Below, in pieces: positions 25,711-34,062 of a stretch of 64,000 bases of DNA (its first letter is position 1; every line of letters begins with the position of its first letter). Below the pieces are notes generated by a model that was not told the origin of the DNA, ran no database searches, and saw only the letters and a program-made list of their open reading frames with translations. A program made the translations under genes and the position numbers. The stretch comes from Lewinellaceae bacterium (GTDB lineage: Bacteria; Bacteroidota; Bacteroidia; Chitinophagales; Saprospiraceae), in contig JADJWX010000004.1 of the NCBI GenBank assembly GCA_016716135.1, positions 186,001 through 250,000 of the forward strand, read 5' to 3'.

Positions 25711-26955
25711 CTAGATCAGTGTTTCCGGTACAAAATTCCGGTAAGCTCCTGCTTTGAGTTTTTCGCCTACGGCGGAAAAAGCATCGAGGGAAATGCGGAT
25801 ATCCTCCTCGGTATGCATGGCCGTTGGGATCAGGCGCAGGATGATCATGCCTTTGGGAATGACCGGGTAAACGACCATTGAACAAAATATCTGGTAGTTT
25901 TCCCGCAAATCTTTCACCAGGGCCATCGCTTCTTCCACTTCGCCGTGCATGTACACCGGGGTCACGCAGGTGTTTGTATCGCCGATATCGAGGCCGCGGG
26001 CGCGTAAGCCATCCTGGAGCATGCGTACGTTTTTCCAGAGGCGTTCACGCAACTCCGGGTGGCTTTTGAGCAGTTCAAAACGCTTGATCGCGCCTTCCAC
26101 GAGCGGCATCGGGAGCGACTTGGCGAAGATTTGCGAACGCATGTTGTAGCGCAGGTAGCGGATAATTTCTTTAGGGCCTGCGATGAACGCACCGATGAGT
26201 GCCATGCTTTTGGCGAAGGTGCTGAAGTACAAGTCGACATCATCGGTGACGTCCTGCTCTTCCGCCGCGCCGGCGCCGGTTTTGCCGAGCATGCCGAAAC
26301 CGTGGGCATCGTCGATCAGGAGGCGGAAATTATAGGTGCCTTTGAGTGCAACGACCTCGCGCAGTTTACCCTGGTCGCCGCGCATACCGAATACGCCCTC
26401 GGTGATCACGAGAATGCCGCCGCCGGTTTCTTCCACGATTTTAGTGGCGCGTTCCAGGTTCTTGGCGAGGCTGGAAATGTCGTTGTGGGTGTACGCGAAG
26501 CGTTTGCCGAGGTGCATGCGCACGGCATCGACGATGCAGGCGTGGCTTTCGGCATCGTACACTACCACATCGCGGCGGGTCAACAGGGAGTCGATGACCG
26601 ACATGATACCCTGGTAGCCGTAGTTGAGCAGGTATCCGTCTTCCTTGCCGACGAAGTGCGCGAGGTCCTGCTCCAGTTTTTTGTGGAGTTTGGTTTCACC
26701 GCTCATCATGCGGGCGCCCATCGGATAGGCCAGTCCCCAGCGGGCGGCGGCTTCGGCGTCGGCTTTGCGCACTTCGGGATGGTTAGCCAGGCCGAGGTAG
26801 TTATTGATGCTCCAGCAAACCATTTCTTTCCCGTTGAAAGTCATACGATTACCGAGCTCACCTTCCAGCTGCGGGAACATATAATACCCCTCAGCCACCT
26901 CAGCGTATTTACCCAGTGGGCCCGCTTGTTCTAATATTCGATCAAAAAAATCCAT
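25711..26955 (-). CDS. Alpha-oxoamine synthase (serine palmitoyltransferase/cysteate acyltransferase-like), PLP enzyme
   Basis: 414 residues, fold-type I. 'INNYLGLANHPEV' and 'GARMMSGETKLHKKLEQDLA' are family hallmarks. The PLP-stacking/Asp region is 'LLIDDAHGFGMLGKTG', and the PLP lysine is in 'YFSTFAKSMALIGAF'. The family condenses an amino acid with an acyl thioester, with CO2 loss (KBL, SPT, BioF, HemA). Because a cysteine/cysteate-synthase-like gene sits two genes upstream, I infer a cysteate C-acyltransferase making 3-keto-capnine for sulfonolipids, as described in Flavobacterium johnsoniae, Alistipes and Capnocytophaga. SPT or KBL activity remains possible. Operon spacing is 44 bp upstream and 2 bp downstream. 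Confidence 0.88.
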   Translation of the reverse strand: MDFFDRILEQAGPLGKYAEVAEGYYMFPQLEGELGNRMTFNGKEMVCWSINNYLGLANHPEVRKADAEAAARWGLAYPMGARMMSGETKLHKKLEQDLAHFVGKEDGYLLNYGYQGIMSVIDSLLTRRDVVVYDAESHACIVDAVRMHLGKRFAYTHNDISSLAKNLERATKIVEETGGGILVITEGVFGMRGDQGKLREVVALKGTYNFRLLIDDAHGFGMLGKTGAGAAEEQDVTDDVDLYFSTFAKSMALIGAFIAGPKEIIRYLRYNMRSQIFAKSLPMPLVEGAIKRFELLKSHPELRERLWKNVRMLQDGLRARGLDIGDTNTCVTPVYMHGEVEEAMALVKDLRENYQIFCSMVVYPVIPKGMIILRLIPTAMHTEEDIRISLDAFSAVGEKLKAGAYRNFVPETLI

Positions 26956-26999
26956 TTTATATTGTTGAGTTTCAAATTTTGTGAATTTGCATTGCCATG

Positions 27000-27857
27000 C
27001 TATGCCGTGGTTTCCATGGCTTCACGGGCTCGTTTTTGCGCCTGTGATTCTTTCCAGGTTTTCCAGCGCGGGCCCATGACGGTGTTCATGCCTTTGTCGA
27101 TGACAAAGTGGCGGGCAATATTCCAGAGGCCTTTGGCCTGGGTGAAGGCATTGTCGCGCGAGCGCAGGCTGATGGAAAACCCGCCGTCCATGTAGACAAT
27201 GTAATGCCACCAGAGTGAAGGGATGTAGAGTGTTTCGCCATGGTTGAGGATGGTTTCGTAGCCTACTGCTTTTTCGAGGGCCGGAAACTTTTCAAGGTCG
27301 GGCTGAAGCGGGTTGACGTGGCTCTGAACAGTGTAGGGGTGTTGGTACAACAAGGGGTTTTGTTGCTGGTCGAACAGCACGATGTGCTTACGGGTCCAGA
27401 AATGGGTATGAAACACATTGGAGCAGTCGATATCGTAGTGCAGGTTGGTTACGGCGCCGGCGCCGCCGAAAAACATGAAAGGGTACTTGTCGACCCAGCC
27501 ATCGCAAATCGTTGGGTTACTGACATCGTTGATCAGTTCACGGGCATGGTCAAAAATATTCCACAGGAAGATACGGTACTCGGTTGGGCCGCTTTGGATA
27601 AGGTCCAGGTACTCGCCAAATTTCATGCTGATCTTGCTCTTCATGTAATTTGGCCCGGGTTTGTGGTAGTCGGAACCGACAATGGGCACGTCCAGGTTGC
27701 CGTAGTTTTCTTTCAGGAATTCAAACGTCCATTTTGTGGTAGCAGGCCAGTCTTTTGAGAGGTCGGTGAAAACAACAGGCCGTTTTGGCTTGAGGTAGTT
27801 TTCAATAAACTCCTCTCGGGTGAGGCCGGTGCGACGCTCAATCGGTATGCGTTTCAT
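27000..27857 (-). CDS. Cupin_8/JmjC-type Fe(II)/2-oxoglutarate oxygenase-like protein
   Basis: 285 residues from ATG 27857; the longer frame upstream overlaps the previous gene. It has a double-stranded beta-helix core with the metal triad HxD...H: His and Asp in 'AVTNLHYDIDCSNVF', and the distal His in 'LYIPSLWWHYIVYMDGGF'. The WWH and following region are typical of Cupin_8 hydroxylases related to FIH/JMJD5. Expected chemistry is 2-oxoglutarate- and O2-dependent hydroxylation of a protein or small molecule. Its place between the synthase-like and oxoamine-synthase genes suggests a lipid, amino acid or pathway-enzyme substrate, which is inference only. Confidence 0.85.
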   Translation of the reverse strand: MKRIPIERRTGLTREEFIENYLKPKRPVVFTDLSKDWPATTKWTFEFLKENYGNLDVPIVGSDYHKPGPNYMKSKISMKFGEYLDLIQSGPTEYRIFLWNIFDHARELINDVSNPTICDGWVDKYPFMFFGGAGAVTNLHYDIDCSNVFHTHFWTRKHIVLFDQQQNPLLYQHPYTVQSHVNPLQPDLEKFPALEKAVGYETILNHGETLYIPSLWWHYIVYMDGGFSISLRSRDNAFTQAKGLWNIARHFVIDKGMNTVMGPRWKTWKESQAQKRAREAMETTA

Positions 27858-27891
27858 GTATGTATGTTTAGGTTTGGATACTTCAGGCTGT

Positions 27892-28929
27892 TCAACAAAA
27901 TACCTGGTCATTCTTTTTTGCCGGGAGGGATGCCAGTTCGGCATCAGATTCTTCAGATAGAAACCCTTCCGCGCGCATCCAATCATCATTGAAAACTTTG
28001 CTCACGTATTTACAACCGTGATCGGCAAAGATCAGGACAACCACATCATCAGCCGTTAATTCGTGTTTAATTTGGTGTAAACACTGCAACGCTGCACCGC
28101 TGGAATAGCCGGCAAGAATACCTTCCTGCCGGGCGAGCGCCCGGGCACGCAAGGCGCTATCCTTATCCGTAACTTTTACGAAGCGGTTTATCAGTTCAAA
28201 GTCGACATTTTCAGGGATGATATTTTTTCCGGTGCCTTCAATCCGGTAGGAATAAATTTCATTCTCATCATACACCCCGGTTTCATGGTATTTTTTCAGC
28301 ACCGAACCATAGGCATCCACCGCGACGACGTTCAGATTCGGATTTTGCTCGCGCAAATACCGTGCAGAGCCACAAAGCGTTCCGCCGGTGCTCGCACTTC
28401 CGATTATCCAGGTAACAGCGCCATTGGTTTGCTCCCAAATCTCCGGGCCGGTGCTCAGGTAATGGGCTTCTCCGTTGTCGGGATTGAAGTTTTGATTTAC
28501 ATAAAACGCGCCGGGGATGTCTTTTGCCAGTTGTTCGGCGCGGCGGTAGTATGAATTCGGGTCATCGGGTTTGGCATCTTTGGGGCATAAAACAACTTCA
28601 GCCCCCATGGCGCGCAGGTTGTTCAGTTTGTCTTCCGAAATCTTACTGGTCACGGTAAGCACACACCGGTAGCCTTTAATTGCACAGACCATGGCAAGGC
28701 TGAATCCTGTGTTTCCACTGGTTGCATCGACAACGGTACCGCCGGGATGAAGTTTGCCCAATTGCTCGGCGCGCTCAATCATATGCAGCGCAATTCGGTC
28801 TTTTGCACTCAAGCCGGGGTTAAACGCTTCCACTTTGGCATATACAGTGGCGGGTATATCCGCTGCAACACTATTGAGGCGGATGATCGGAGTTTTGCCA
28901 ATCGTTTCCAAGATATTGTTGTAAACCAT
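27892..28929 (-). CDS. PLP-dependent cysteine synthase-family enzyme, candidate cysteate synthase
   Basis: 345 residues, fold-type II. The PLP Lys is in 'NPGLSAKDRIALHMIE' (cysteine synthases usually read NPGSSVKDR), the substrate loop is 'DATSGNTGFSLAM', and the phosphate-binding loop is 'GSASTGGTLCGSARYL'. CysK/CysM enzymes replace the beta-substituent of O-acetyl- or O-phosphoserine; cysteate synthases of this fold use sulfite and O-phosphoserine. The N-P-G-L-S-A change and the neighbouring oxoamine synthase make cysteate synthase a reasonable guess, not proven. First gene of the operon, 34 bp before the cupin gene, with a structured leader and promoter upstream. Confidence 0.85.
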   Translation of the reverse strand: MVYNNILETIGKTPIIRLNSVAADIPATVYAKVEAFNPGLSAKDRIALHMIERAEQLGKLHPGGTVVDATSGNTGFSLAMVCAIKGYRCVLTVTSKISEDKLNNLRAMGAEVVLCPKDAKPDDPNSYYRRAEQLAKDIPGAFYVNQNFNPDNGEAHYLSTGPEIWEQTNGAVTWIIGSASTGGTLCGSARYLREQNPNLNVVAVDAYGSVLKKYHETGVYDENEIYSYRIEGTGKNIIPENVDFELINRFVKVTDKDSALRARALARQEGILAGYSSGAALQCLHQIKHELTADDVVVLIFADHGCKYVSKVFNDDWMRAEGFLSEESDAELASLPAKKNDQVFC

Positions 28930-29013
28930 GCGCCGGAGACTTTTTTTTAGAAATTAAATCAAAAAATGAACGGTAAAAAACAGGACCGGAGTCCATATAT
29001 CACCTAAAATAAA

Positions 29014-29100
29014 ATGTGCAAATATGTAATCTGCCCACCCCCTGATTCCCAGGTTTTTAAACTGGCAATCAGGCAGGTTCAGAATAACACATTTGCACAT
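29014..29100 (-). promoter_or_regulatory. Palindromic structured 5' leader upstream of the cysteate-synthase-like operon
   Basis: Nested inverted repeats: outer atgtgcaaatatgt (29014-29027) against acacatttgcacat (29087-29100), one mismatch; inner cctgattcccag (29041-29052) against ctggcaatcagg (29062-29073), one mismatch. If transcription starts about 29112, the RNA would fold almost from its 5' end. It could be an attenuator-like or protein-binding leader, an operator dyad, or an old palindromic repeat. I do not recognise a known riboswitch. Confidence 0.5.
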
Positions 29101-29118
29101 GAAAGCGTAAAGCTGACA

Positions 29119-29152
29119 CAAAGGTAGGATTTTAAGCGCAAAAAACCGGCAA
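29119..29152 (-). promoter_or_regulatory. Promoter of the cysteate-synthase-like operon
   Basis: Minus-strand TTG (29150-29152), 23-bp spacer, perfect TACCTTTG at 29119-29126. It predicts a leader of about 180 nt before the ATG at 28929. Confidence 0.6.
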
Positions 29153-29229
29153 TCTTTTTATAGATATACGGCTAAAATAAATTGGTGTGGGGCAAAATTC
29201 ACTTCATGAAAATTTTACATAAAAACTCT

Positions 29230-29259
29230 TTTGTGTTATGAAATAAATTTTCATCTTTG
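29230..29259 (+). promoter_or_regulatory. Promoter of the small-peptide transcription unit
   Basis: TTTG at 29230-29233, 18-bp spacer, CATCTTTG at 29252-29259 (one mismatch to TAnnTTTG). It predicts a start near 29266, about 68 nt before the small ORF. Confidence 0.5.
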
Positions 29260-29333
29260 GGCTTAACGCAGAATTATAATCTGGAAATCATTTATTCTTA
29301 GTCTTTTTTCATAATCTAAACTGTTTCTTGCAT

Positions 29334-29426
29334 ATGCTTATTTTGTACGTAACAATTGCCGCGCTGGTACTGGTCCGCACGCTTCCCAAAATGGCAACAC
29401 TTTGGGATTCAATGTCCCGCTACTAA
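29334..29426 (+). CDS. Putative 30-residue single-helix membrane peptide
   Basis: ATG 29334 to TAA 29424-29426. The first half is a hydrophobic helix (MLILYVTIAALVLVRTLP), followed by a polar tail ending WDSMSRY. It has its own upstream promoter-like sequence (29230-29259) and a strong intrinsic terminator (29483-29524), so it would form a complete ~260-nt transcript. It might instead be a small RNA in which the ORF is accidental. No homologue is known to me. Confidence 0.4.
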   Translation: MLILYVTIAALVLVRTLPKMATLWDSMSRY

Positions 29427-29482
29427 AGTGCGATAACCCTCCAAGTTTTAATTCAACAACAGGTTATCCTGTTCCCATTCAG

Positions 29483-29524
29483 GCAGGAGTCATTCCGGTA
29501 AGTAGGCGTGACTCCTGCTTTTTT
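29483..29524 (+). terminator. Intrinsic terminator of the small transcription unit
   Basis: 10-bp stem gcaggagtca / tgactcctgc with a 16-nt loop, followed by TTTTTTA. The only candidate transcript ending here on the plus strand is the 29.27-kb small unit. Confidence 0.8.
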
Positions 29525-29604
29525 ATTGTTGTAAACTGACGGACAAAGGCCTTCAGGGATTGTAAAAATGTTAAGGAATTCGCGCCGTCGAATACAAAAT
29601 ACCC

Positions 29605-29612
29605 TACTTTTG
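29605..29612 (+). promoter_or_regulatory. -7 box of the tolQ-like operon
   Basis: Perfect TAnnTTTG (TACTTTTG), 55 bp before the ATG at 29668. No clear -33 TTG at the right spacing. Confidence 0.45.
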
Positions 29613-29667
29613 GCGTTCGCAAAGCGCAATGAAACAATCATCTTAACTAACCAAGTTCATCCTGTTT

Positions 29668-30378
29668 ATGACGGTGCAATCCTTATTAGCCGCATTTTGG
29701 TTTCTTCAAGTAGTAACCCCAGCCGATACCGACCCGCTCGCCCCCGACCATAAAAGCCTGCTCGATTCCTTTTTGGGAAATACCACCTCCAGCATGGTGA
29801 TGTTTTTCGTGCTGGTATTTCTCTCCATTGCCGCCGTGTATATTATTTTGGAACGTTACTGGACCCTGCAGCGCGCTGGCCGTGTGGATCATAATTTTAT
29901 GAACAGCATCCGGGCAAGTGTTGAAAGCGGCAATCTTCAGGCCGCCAAAGCCCTCTGCCAAAGTGTGGATGCGCCGATGGCACGCATGGTCGAAAAAGGA
30001 CTTGACCGGATCGGAAAGCCGCTTGAAGACATCAATAAAGCCATCGAAAACGTTGGCAACCTGGAATTGCTCAAACTGGAACGCAACCTGTCTACGCTGG
30101 CTTCTATTTCCGGTCTGGGCCCCATGTTTGGGCTTTTGGGCACCGTTTTGGGTCTTATCCTTTCGTTCCAGGATATGTCGACCGCCACGAATGTTACCCC
30201 GCAGGTACTTTCCGGCGGTATTTACCAGGCCCTCACCAGTACAGCCATGGGGCTGATCGTTTCAATTGTAGCCATGGCCGGCTATAACTTGTTGGTTTCC
30301 AACTTGGATAAAGTGGTGTATAAAATGGAATACACAGCCCTGCAATTTATGGATCTCCTGCAGGAGCCCTCGCGGTAA
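29668..30378 (+). CDS. MotA/TolQ/ExbB proton-channel family protein
   Basis: 236 residues with three helices: about 42-62 (MVMFFVLVFLSIAAVYIILE) and a pair in the C-terminal third, 'GLGPMFGLLGTVLGLILSF' and 'ALTSTAMGLIVSIVAMAGYN', the latter two lining the proton channel in TolQ/ExbB. With the ExbD-like protein it uses the proton gradient to drive a periplasm-spanning transducer. First gene of a three-gene operon (gaps of 54 and 78 bp) ending in a TonB/TolA-like protein. I cannot choose between Tol-Pal and Ton assignment from sequence alone. Confidence 0.93.
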   Translation: MTVQSLLAAFWFLQVVTPADTDPLAPDHKSLLDSFLGNTTSSMVMFFVLVFLSIAAVYIILERYWTLQRAGRVDHNFMNSIRASVESGNLQAAKALCQSVDAPMARMVEKGLDRIGKPLEDINKAIENVGNLELLKLERNLSTLASISGLGPMFGLLGTVLGLILSFQDMSTATNVTPQVLSGGIYQALTSTAMGLIVSIVAMAGYNLLVSNLDKVVYKMEYTALQFMDLLQEPSR

Positions 30379-30432
30379 TTGCTGTATTTCAACACAAAAC
30401 CACCTTAACTTTCATCCAATCACGATAAAATT

Positions 30433-30849
30433 ATGGGCTTAAAACGAAGAGTGCGCGTCACGCCCGCCTTTAGCCTGGCAGCCATGATCGACATCATTTT
30501 TCTCTTGTTGATGTTTTTCATGCTGACATCCAAGTTCGTCACGCCGAATGCGCTGAACCTGCAATTGCCTTCCAGTAGTTCCAAAACCATGGCCTCGCCG
30601 TCACTGGCTGTTTCCGTAAACGCCAGCGGGGAGTATTATCTGGACGGCACGCCCACCCGTAAAGACCGTCTGTTCTCGGCATTGTCGGCCAAAATCAGGG
30701 CGTCAAATGAAGACCCAAAAAATACTACAATTACAGTCGTCGCTGAAAAAACAGTTCCACTGGACAACGTGGTATTTATCCTGGACATCGCCAACCGGCT
30801 TAAGGTAAAAACGATCCTTGCCACAGAAGAACACCCTGAAGACCGGTAA
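30433..30849 (+). CDS. ExbD/TolR family biopolymer transport protein
   Basis: 138 residues: short basic cytoplasmic start (MGLKRRVRVTP), one helix 'FSLAAMIDIIFLLLMFFML' carrying the protonatable Asp20 (MID), then a periplasmic alpha-beta domain ending 'KVKTILATEEHPEDR'. Asp20 is the proton-relay residue of the family. It works as a dimer inside the MotA/TolQ/ExbB pentamer encoded just upstream. Confidence 0.93.
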   Translation: MGLKRRVRVTPAFSLAAMIDIIFLLLMFFMLTSKFVTPNALNLQLPSSSSKTMASPSLAVSVNASGEYYLDGTPTRKDRLFSALSAKIRASNEDPKNTTITVVAEKTVPLDNVVFILDIANRLKVKTILATEEHPEDR

Positions 30850-30927
30850 TGGTGAAATTTCTTAGGATTTTGAACGTTTTTTATACAAAATAGCCCAATG
30901 TGGCATCTTTGAATAAACGGAATAATC

Positions 30928-31881
30928 ATGAAGGCCGTCGCCCACAACGAAGAAGACAGAACCAAAGCCATATTAGTCAGTGTAATCCTCCATGCGATTC
31001 TGCTGGCCCTGCTATTTTTCCTTCAAATCGCGGTTAAGGAGCAAGTGTTGGAATCCCCGCCCATAGTCATTGAATGGGGTGGTGGCGGCGATGATGCAGC
31101 TGCCGGCCAGCCCGATCTCGGACAAGGCGACACACCTGCTGATGTAGGACAACAACTGGACGACCCCAGCAGCCAGGAACCCGCCGTGGACCCGGCCCCT
31201 TCCACGCCTGCTACAACCTCTCCCCCACCCAGCCCATCCAAGCCAAGCACCACAACCACACCAACCACTACCGATCCGAATGCTGCTGCCCTGCGGCGGG
31301 CCCAGGAAGAAGCCAAGCGCCGCCAGGAGCAGGAACGCCAACGGCAAAAAGAAGAGTCGGACCTCCGGGCCGAACAAGAACGGCAACGGCAGGCAGAGCT
31401 TGATCGCCAGCGTCGCGAACAGGAAGAACTGGAGAAGAAAAAAGGGAAATTCGGGAGCAGTTTCGGCAAACCAGGCTCCAGCGGCAGCGGCCAGGGAAAT
31501 ACCGGCCAGCCTGGAAACCAAGGCACTACCGATGGCACCGGAAGCAATCCGTTTGGCAAAACAGCCGGCAGTGGTGGCGGTAGCGGCGGTGGTGATGGCG
31601 GCGGTGTCGGCGAATCCATTGGTGGCGGCTTGGGTGGTCGCCGGGTTATCGGGCGCCCGAGCATGGTTGACGATACGCAGAAAACCGGTAAAGTTGCTGT
31701 TCGTGTTTGTGTAAATGCCGATGGCAGTGTCAGCTCGGCTTCGTATACTCAATTAGGCTCTACAACTACCGACAGTGTATTGCGCAACAAAGCCCTCAGC
31801 TGGGCCCGGCAATACCGCTTTGCAGCATCGAATGTTGCAGAACAATGCGGCACGATTACTTTTGACTTCCGGGTCAAGTAA
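30928..31881 (+). CDS. TonB/TolA-like energy transducer
   Basis: 317 residues: one N-terminal helix (AILVSVILHAILLALLFFL), then a long disordered linker rich in Pro/Thr, a charged helix of K/E/R/Q repeats as in TolA ('EEAKRRQEQERQRQKEES'), a Gly/Ser-rich spacer, and a C-terminal domain 'GKVAVRVCVNADGSVSSAS' like the TonB/TolA fold. It spans the periplasm to pass proton-motive energy to outer-membrane partners. A weak extra promoter (CATCTTTG, 30903-30910) lies directly upstream. A bidirectional terminator follows. Confidence 0.88.
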   Translation: MKAVAHNEEDRTKAILVSVILHAILLALLFFLQIAVKEQVLESPPIVIEWGGGGDDAAAGQPDLGQGDTPADVGQQLDDPSSQEPAVDPAPSTPATTSPPPSPSKPSTTTTPTTTDPNAAALRRAQEEAKRRQEQERQRQKEESDLRAEQERQRQAELDRQRREQEELEKKKGKFGSSFGKPGSSGSGQGNTGQPGNQGTTDGTGSNPFGKTAGSGGGSGGGDGGGVGESIGGGLGGRRVIGRPSMVDDTQKTGKVAVRVCVNADGSVSSASYTQLGSTTTDSVLRNKALSWARQYRFAASNVAEQCGTITFDFRVK

Positions 31882-31936
31882 CGCCATCTGTTAGATGGCT
31901 TGGCAATGATAAATCGACTGCCGCTGGCAGCACTAC

Positions 31937-32004
31937 TTTTTACGAAAAACAAACAGGCGGAACGATGCTGCAGCAACGTTCCGCCTGTTTGTTTTTCGTA
32001 AAAA
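31937..32004. terminator. Bidirectional terminator with a 28-bp perfect stem
   Basis: Arms 31937-31964 and 31977-32004 are exactly complementary (tttttacgaaaaacaaacag... and its reverse complement) around a 12-nt loop, and the outer bases give T-runs on both strands. It lies between the TonB-like gene (+) and the glycosyltransferase gene (-). Confidence 0.9.
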
Positions 32005-32034
32005 ACCAGTTTTCTCCCCGTTTAACAGACAGGG

Positions 32035-34062
32035 TTACTGCATCAGGTTTCGGTCAAAAGCCTCCATTTGGCGGCCGTATTGTGCAGCCAGCTGGTAATC
32101 CTGTTGAGCGCCGGCTTTATCGCCCATCTGGGCTTTTGCACGCGCCCGTTCCAGATAGGCGATGCCCAAATTCGGGTTGAGTTGGATCGCCCGGCTCAAA
32201 TCGTTGATGGCATCGGCATTTTTACCCAGGCTTCGACGCAGCATGCCGCGTTCGTACCAGATATTTGAATTGTACGGATCAAGTTTCAGGTACTCCGAAT
32301 AATCGTTGATTGCATTTTCATATTGTTGAATGCTGAAATAAACCAGCGAGCGGTTCAGAAAACCATTTTTGTTGGTGGGTTCCGTGGCGATCCCCTCGCT
32401 CAGATCAGCCAGGGCGCCCTCAAATTGACCAAGCGAGGCTTTGGCAGCACCGCGATTGATGAGCATTTCAGCCTTGGTTTTAGGTTTTATATTCGGTTGG
32501 TTTAATCCGTCATTAAAATCTGAAATAGCCATCTGGGTGTATTGCAACTTCTTGTCCGGGTATTTCCCACCGGTAGCCATGTCGAAATACGTTTTGCCGC
32601 GGCTATTGCGGAGTTCGGGGTTTTTCGGATCGATTTCAATGGATTTGGAGTAGTCTTGCAGCGCAAGCTCGTAGCTGCCCTGATCACGCAAAAATTGGCC
32701 CCGGTTCCAGTACGGAAGTGAATTTTTATCTTTTTCATATTTCATGACATGCGACCACAACGTGCCACCATCTTGCCAGATTTCGATTTGCCGCATGGTC
32801 AGAAAAGCAAAAATCACAAAGACCACCCCTGCAGCGATATTTAAATTAAAACGCATGCCGGCATCTTTCGCAGCATATTTGTCATAAAACCAGCCCGCGA
32901 TTGCAAAAAAGCCCAGGTAAGGCACATAGGTAAAACGGTCGGCCAGATAGCCTTGTCCGGCGCCGAATACCTGCAACACGAACATTACATTGAAGAAAAA
33001 GAACAACATGCCGAACACCCAAATGCGCCGGTCCATTTTCCAGAGCCGATAAATTCCAAACCAGACTGCGAAAAACAGAATCGGGGACAAATACACCCAA
33101 ATCGGCAGTGGTTTTGGATAAGGGTACAGTGGTGACATTGGGTAAGGCACGAACAGTTTTTGCAGATACACGCAAAACGAATAGGTCCCAACACACAAAC
33201 GGTCGAGGAAGTTAAAATTGGTCACCTCGTCATTGGTGGAGCCCTCCCGGCCGAGTGTATAAATATTGATCAGGCCAAACACCAGGGAAATAATCCAAAA
33301 GGGTGCTTTCTCCAGGATCAGGTTGAATTTTATCGGACGGCGGAACCAATAATCCACGGCAAGCATGGCCAAGGGCAACGAAACAGCCTGAACTTTGGAA
33401 AAGCCGGATAAAACCGCCAAAACAAGCATCAGTAAATAAATCTGCAGGCGTTTGCCCTTATCGTCCGTCTTTATCCAGCGGACATAATACATCAGGGCGG
33501 CAAAGAAGAAAACGGCGAACAGCACGTCCTTCCGCTCGGTGGCCCAGGCAACCGATTCCACCCGCATCGGGTGAATGCCGAACAACAATCCACCGATAAA
33601 GGCCCCTCCATTGCCAAAGCCCAGGTGCAGCAAAAACCGCATGGCAAAAAACAGGGTGAGCAAATGCAGCAAAACGTTATTCAAGTGAATTACCGTGGTA
33701 TTCAACTCCCCTGTAAATTTTTTTTCCAGGTAGAAGGTAAAAATCGGCAGGGGGTTGTAGTTGCCGATAACAGCGCCTTTGTCGATGCTGAAAATATTGC
33801 GCAGGCTTTCGCCGTCGATCCGTTCGAGGTTGGGGTTTTCGTAGAGATTTGGCGGATCGTCCCAGTTGACCAGTTTGTTGTCGAGTGCCGGATAATAGCA
33901 AACGGCGGTAATCGCCATGGCGATCAAAGCCCATTTCAGCCAACCGGCTGGCTCCCAGCGTGTGCCCGAATCCCGGGAAGCCGGTTTGGAATCCTTTTGA
34001 ATTTTTGACGCCTTGGCCTTTAGTCTTGGTTGTTGTCGCTTTTGTGCCGGTTTTTTCGCCAT
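32035..34062 (-). CDS. TMTC-like membrane glycosyltransferase (GT-C fold) with C-terminal TPR repeats
   Basis: 675 residues: basic N-terminus, then about 11-12 helices (residues ~45-430), then TPRs (~455-660) such as 'LALQDYSKSIEIDPKNPELR' and 'ADAINDLSRAIQLNPNLG'. The first loop has 'NKLVNWDDPPNLYENPNL', a D-D motif typical of GT-C enzymes, and later 'FGIHPMRVESVAWATERKDV' is characteristic of bacterial relatives of TMTC O-mannosyltransferases. Probably transfers sugar from a lipid-linked donor to periplasmic proteins; T9SS cargo is a plausible but unproven acceptor. Monocistronic. Confidence 0.85.
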   Translation of the reverse strand: MAKKPAQKRQQPRLKAKASKIQKDSKPASRDSGTRWEPAGWLKWALIAMAITAVCYYPALDNKLVNWDDPPNLYENPNLERIDGESLRNIFSIDKGAVIGNYNPLPIFTFYLEKKFTGELNTTVIHLNNVLLHLLTLFFAMRFLLHLGFGNGGAFIGGLLFGIHPMRVESVAWATERKDVLFAVFFFAALMYYVRWIKTDDKGKRLQIYLLMLVLAVLSGFSKVQAVSLPLAMLAVDYWFRRPIKFNLILEKAPFWIISLVFGLINIYTLGREGSTNDEVTNFNFLDRLCVGTYSFCVYLQKLFVPYPMSPLYPYPKPLPIWVYLSPILFFAVWFGIYRLWKMDRRIWVFGMLFFFFNVMFVLQVFGAGQGYLADRFTYVPYLGFFAIAGWFYDKYAAKDAGMRFNLNIAAGVVFVIFAFLTMRQIEIWQDGGTLWSHVMKYEKDKNSLPYWNRGQFLRDQGSYELALQDYSKSIEIDPKNPELRNSRGKTYFDMATGGKYPDKKLQYTQMAISDFNDGLNQPNIKPKTKAEMLINRGAAKASLGQFEGALADLSEGIATEPTNKNGFLNRSLVYFSIQQYENAINDYSEYLKLDPYNSNIWYERGMLRRSLGKNADAINDLSRAIQLNPNLGIAYLERARAKAQMGDKAGAQQDYQLAAQYGRQMEAFDRNLMQ

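Noticed and set aside
28930..29118. Known riboswitch upstream of the PLP-enzyme operon
   Set aside because: Palindromic but without the conserved cores of SAM, cobalamin, TPP or glycine riboswitches that I can recognise.
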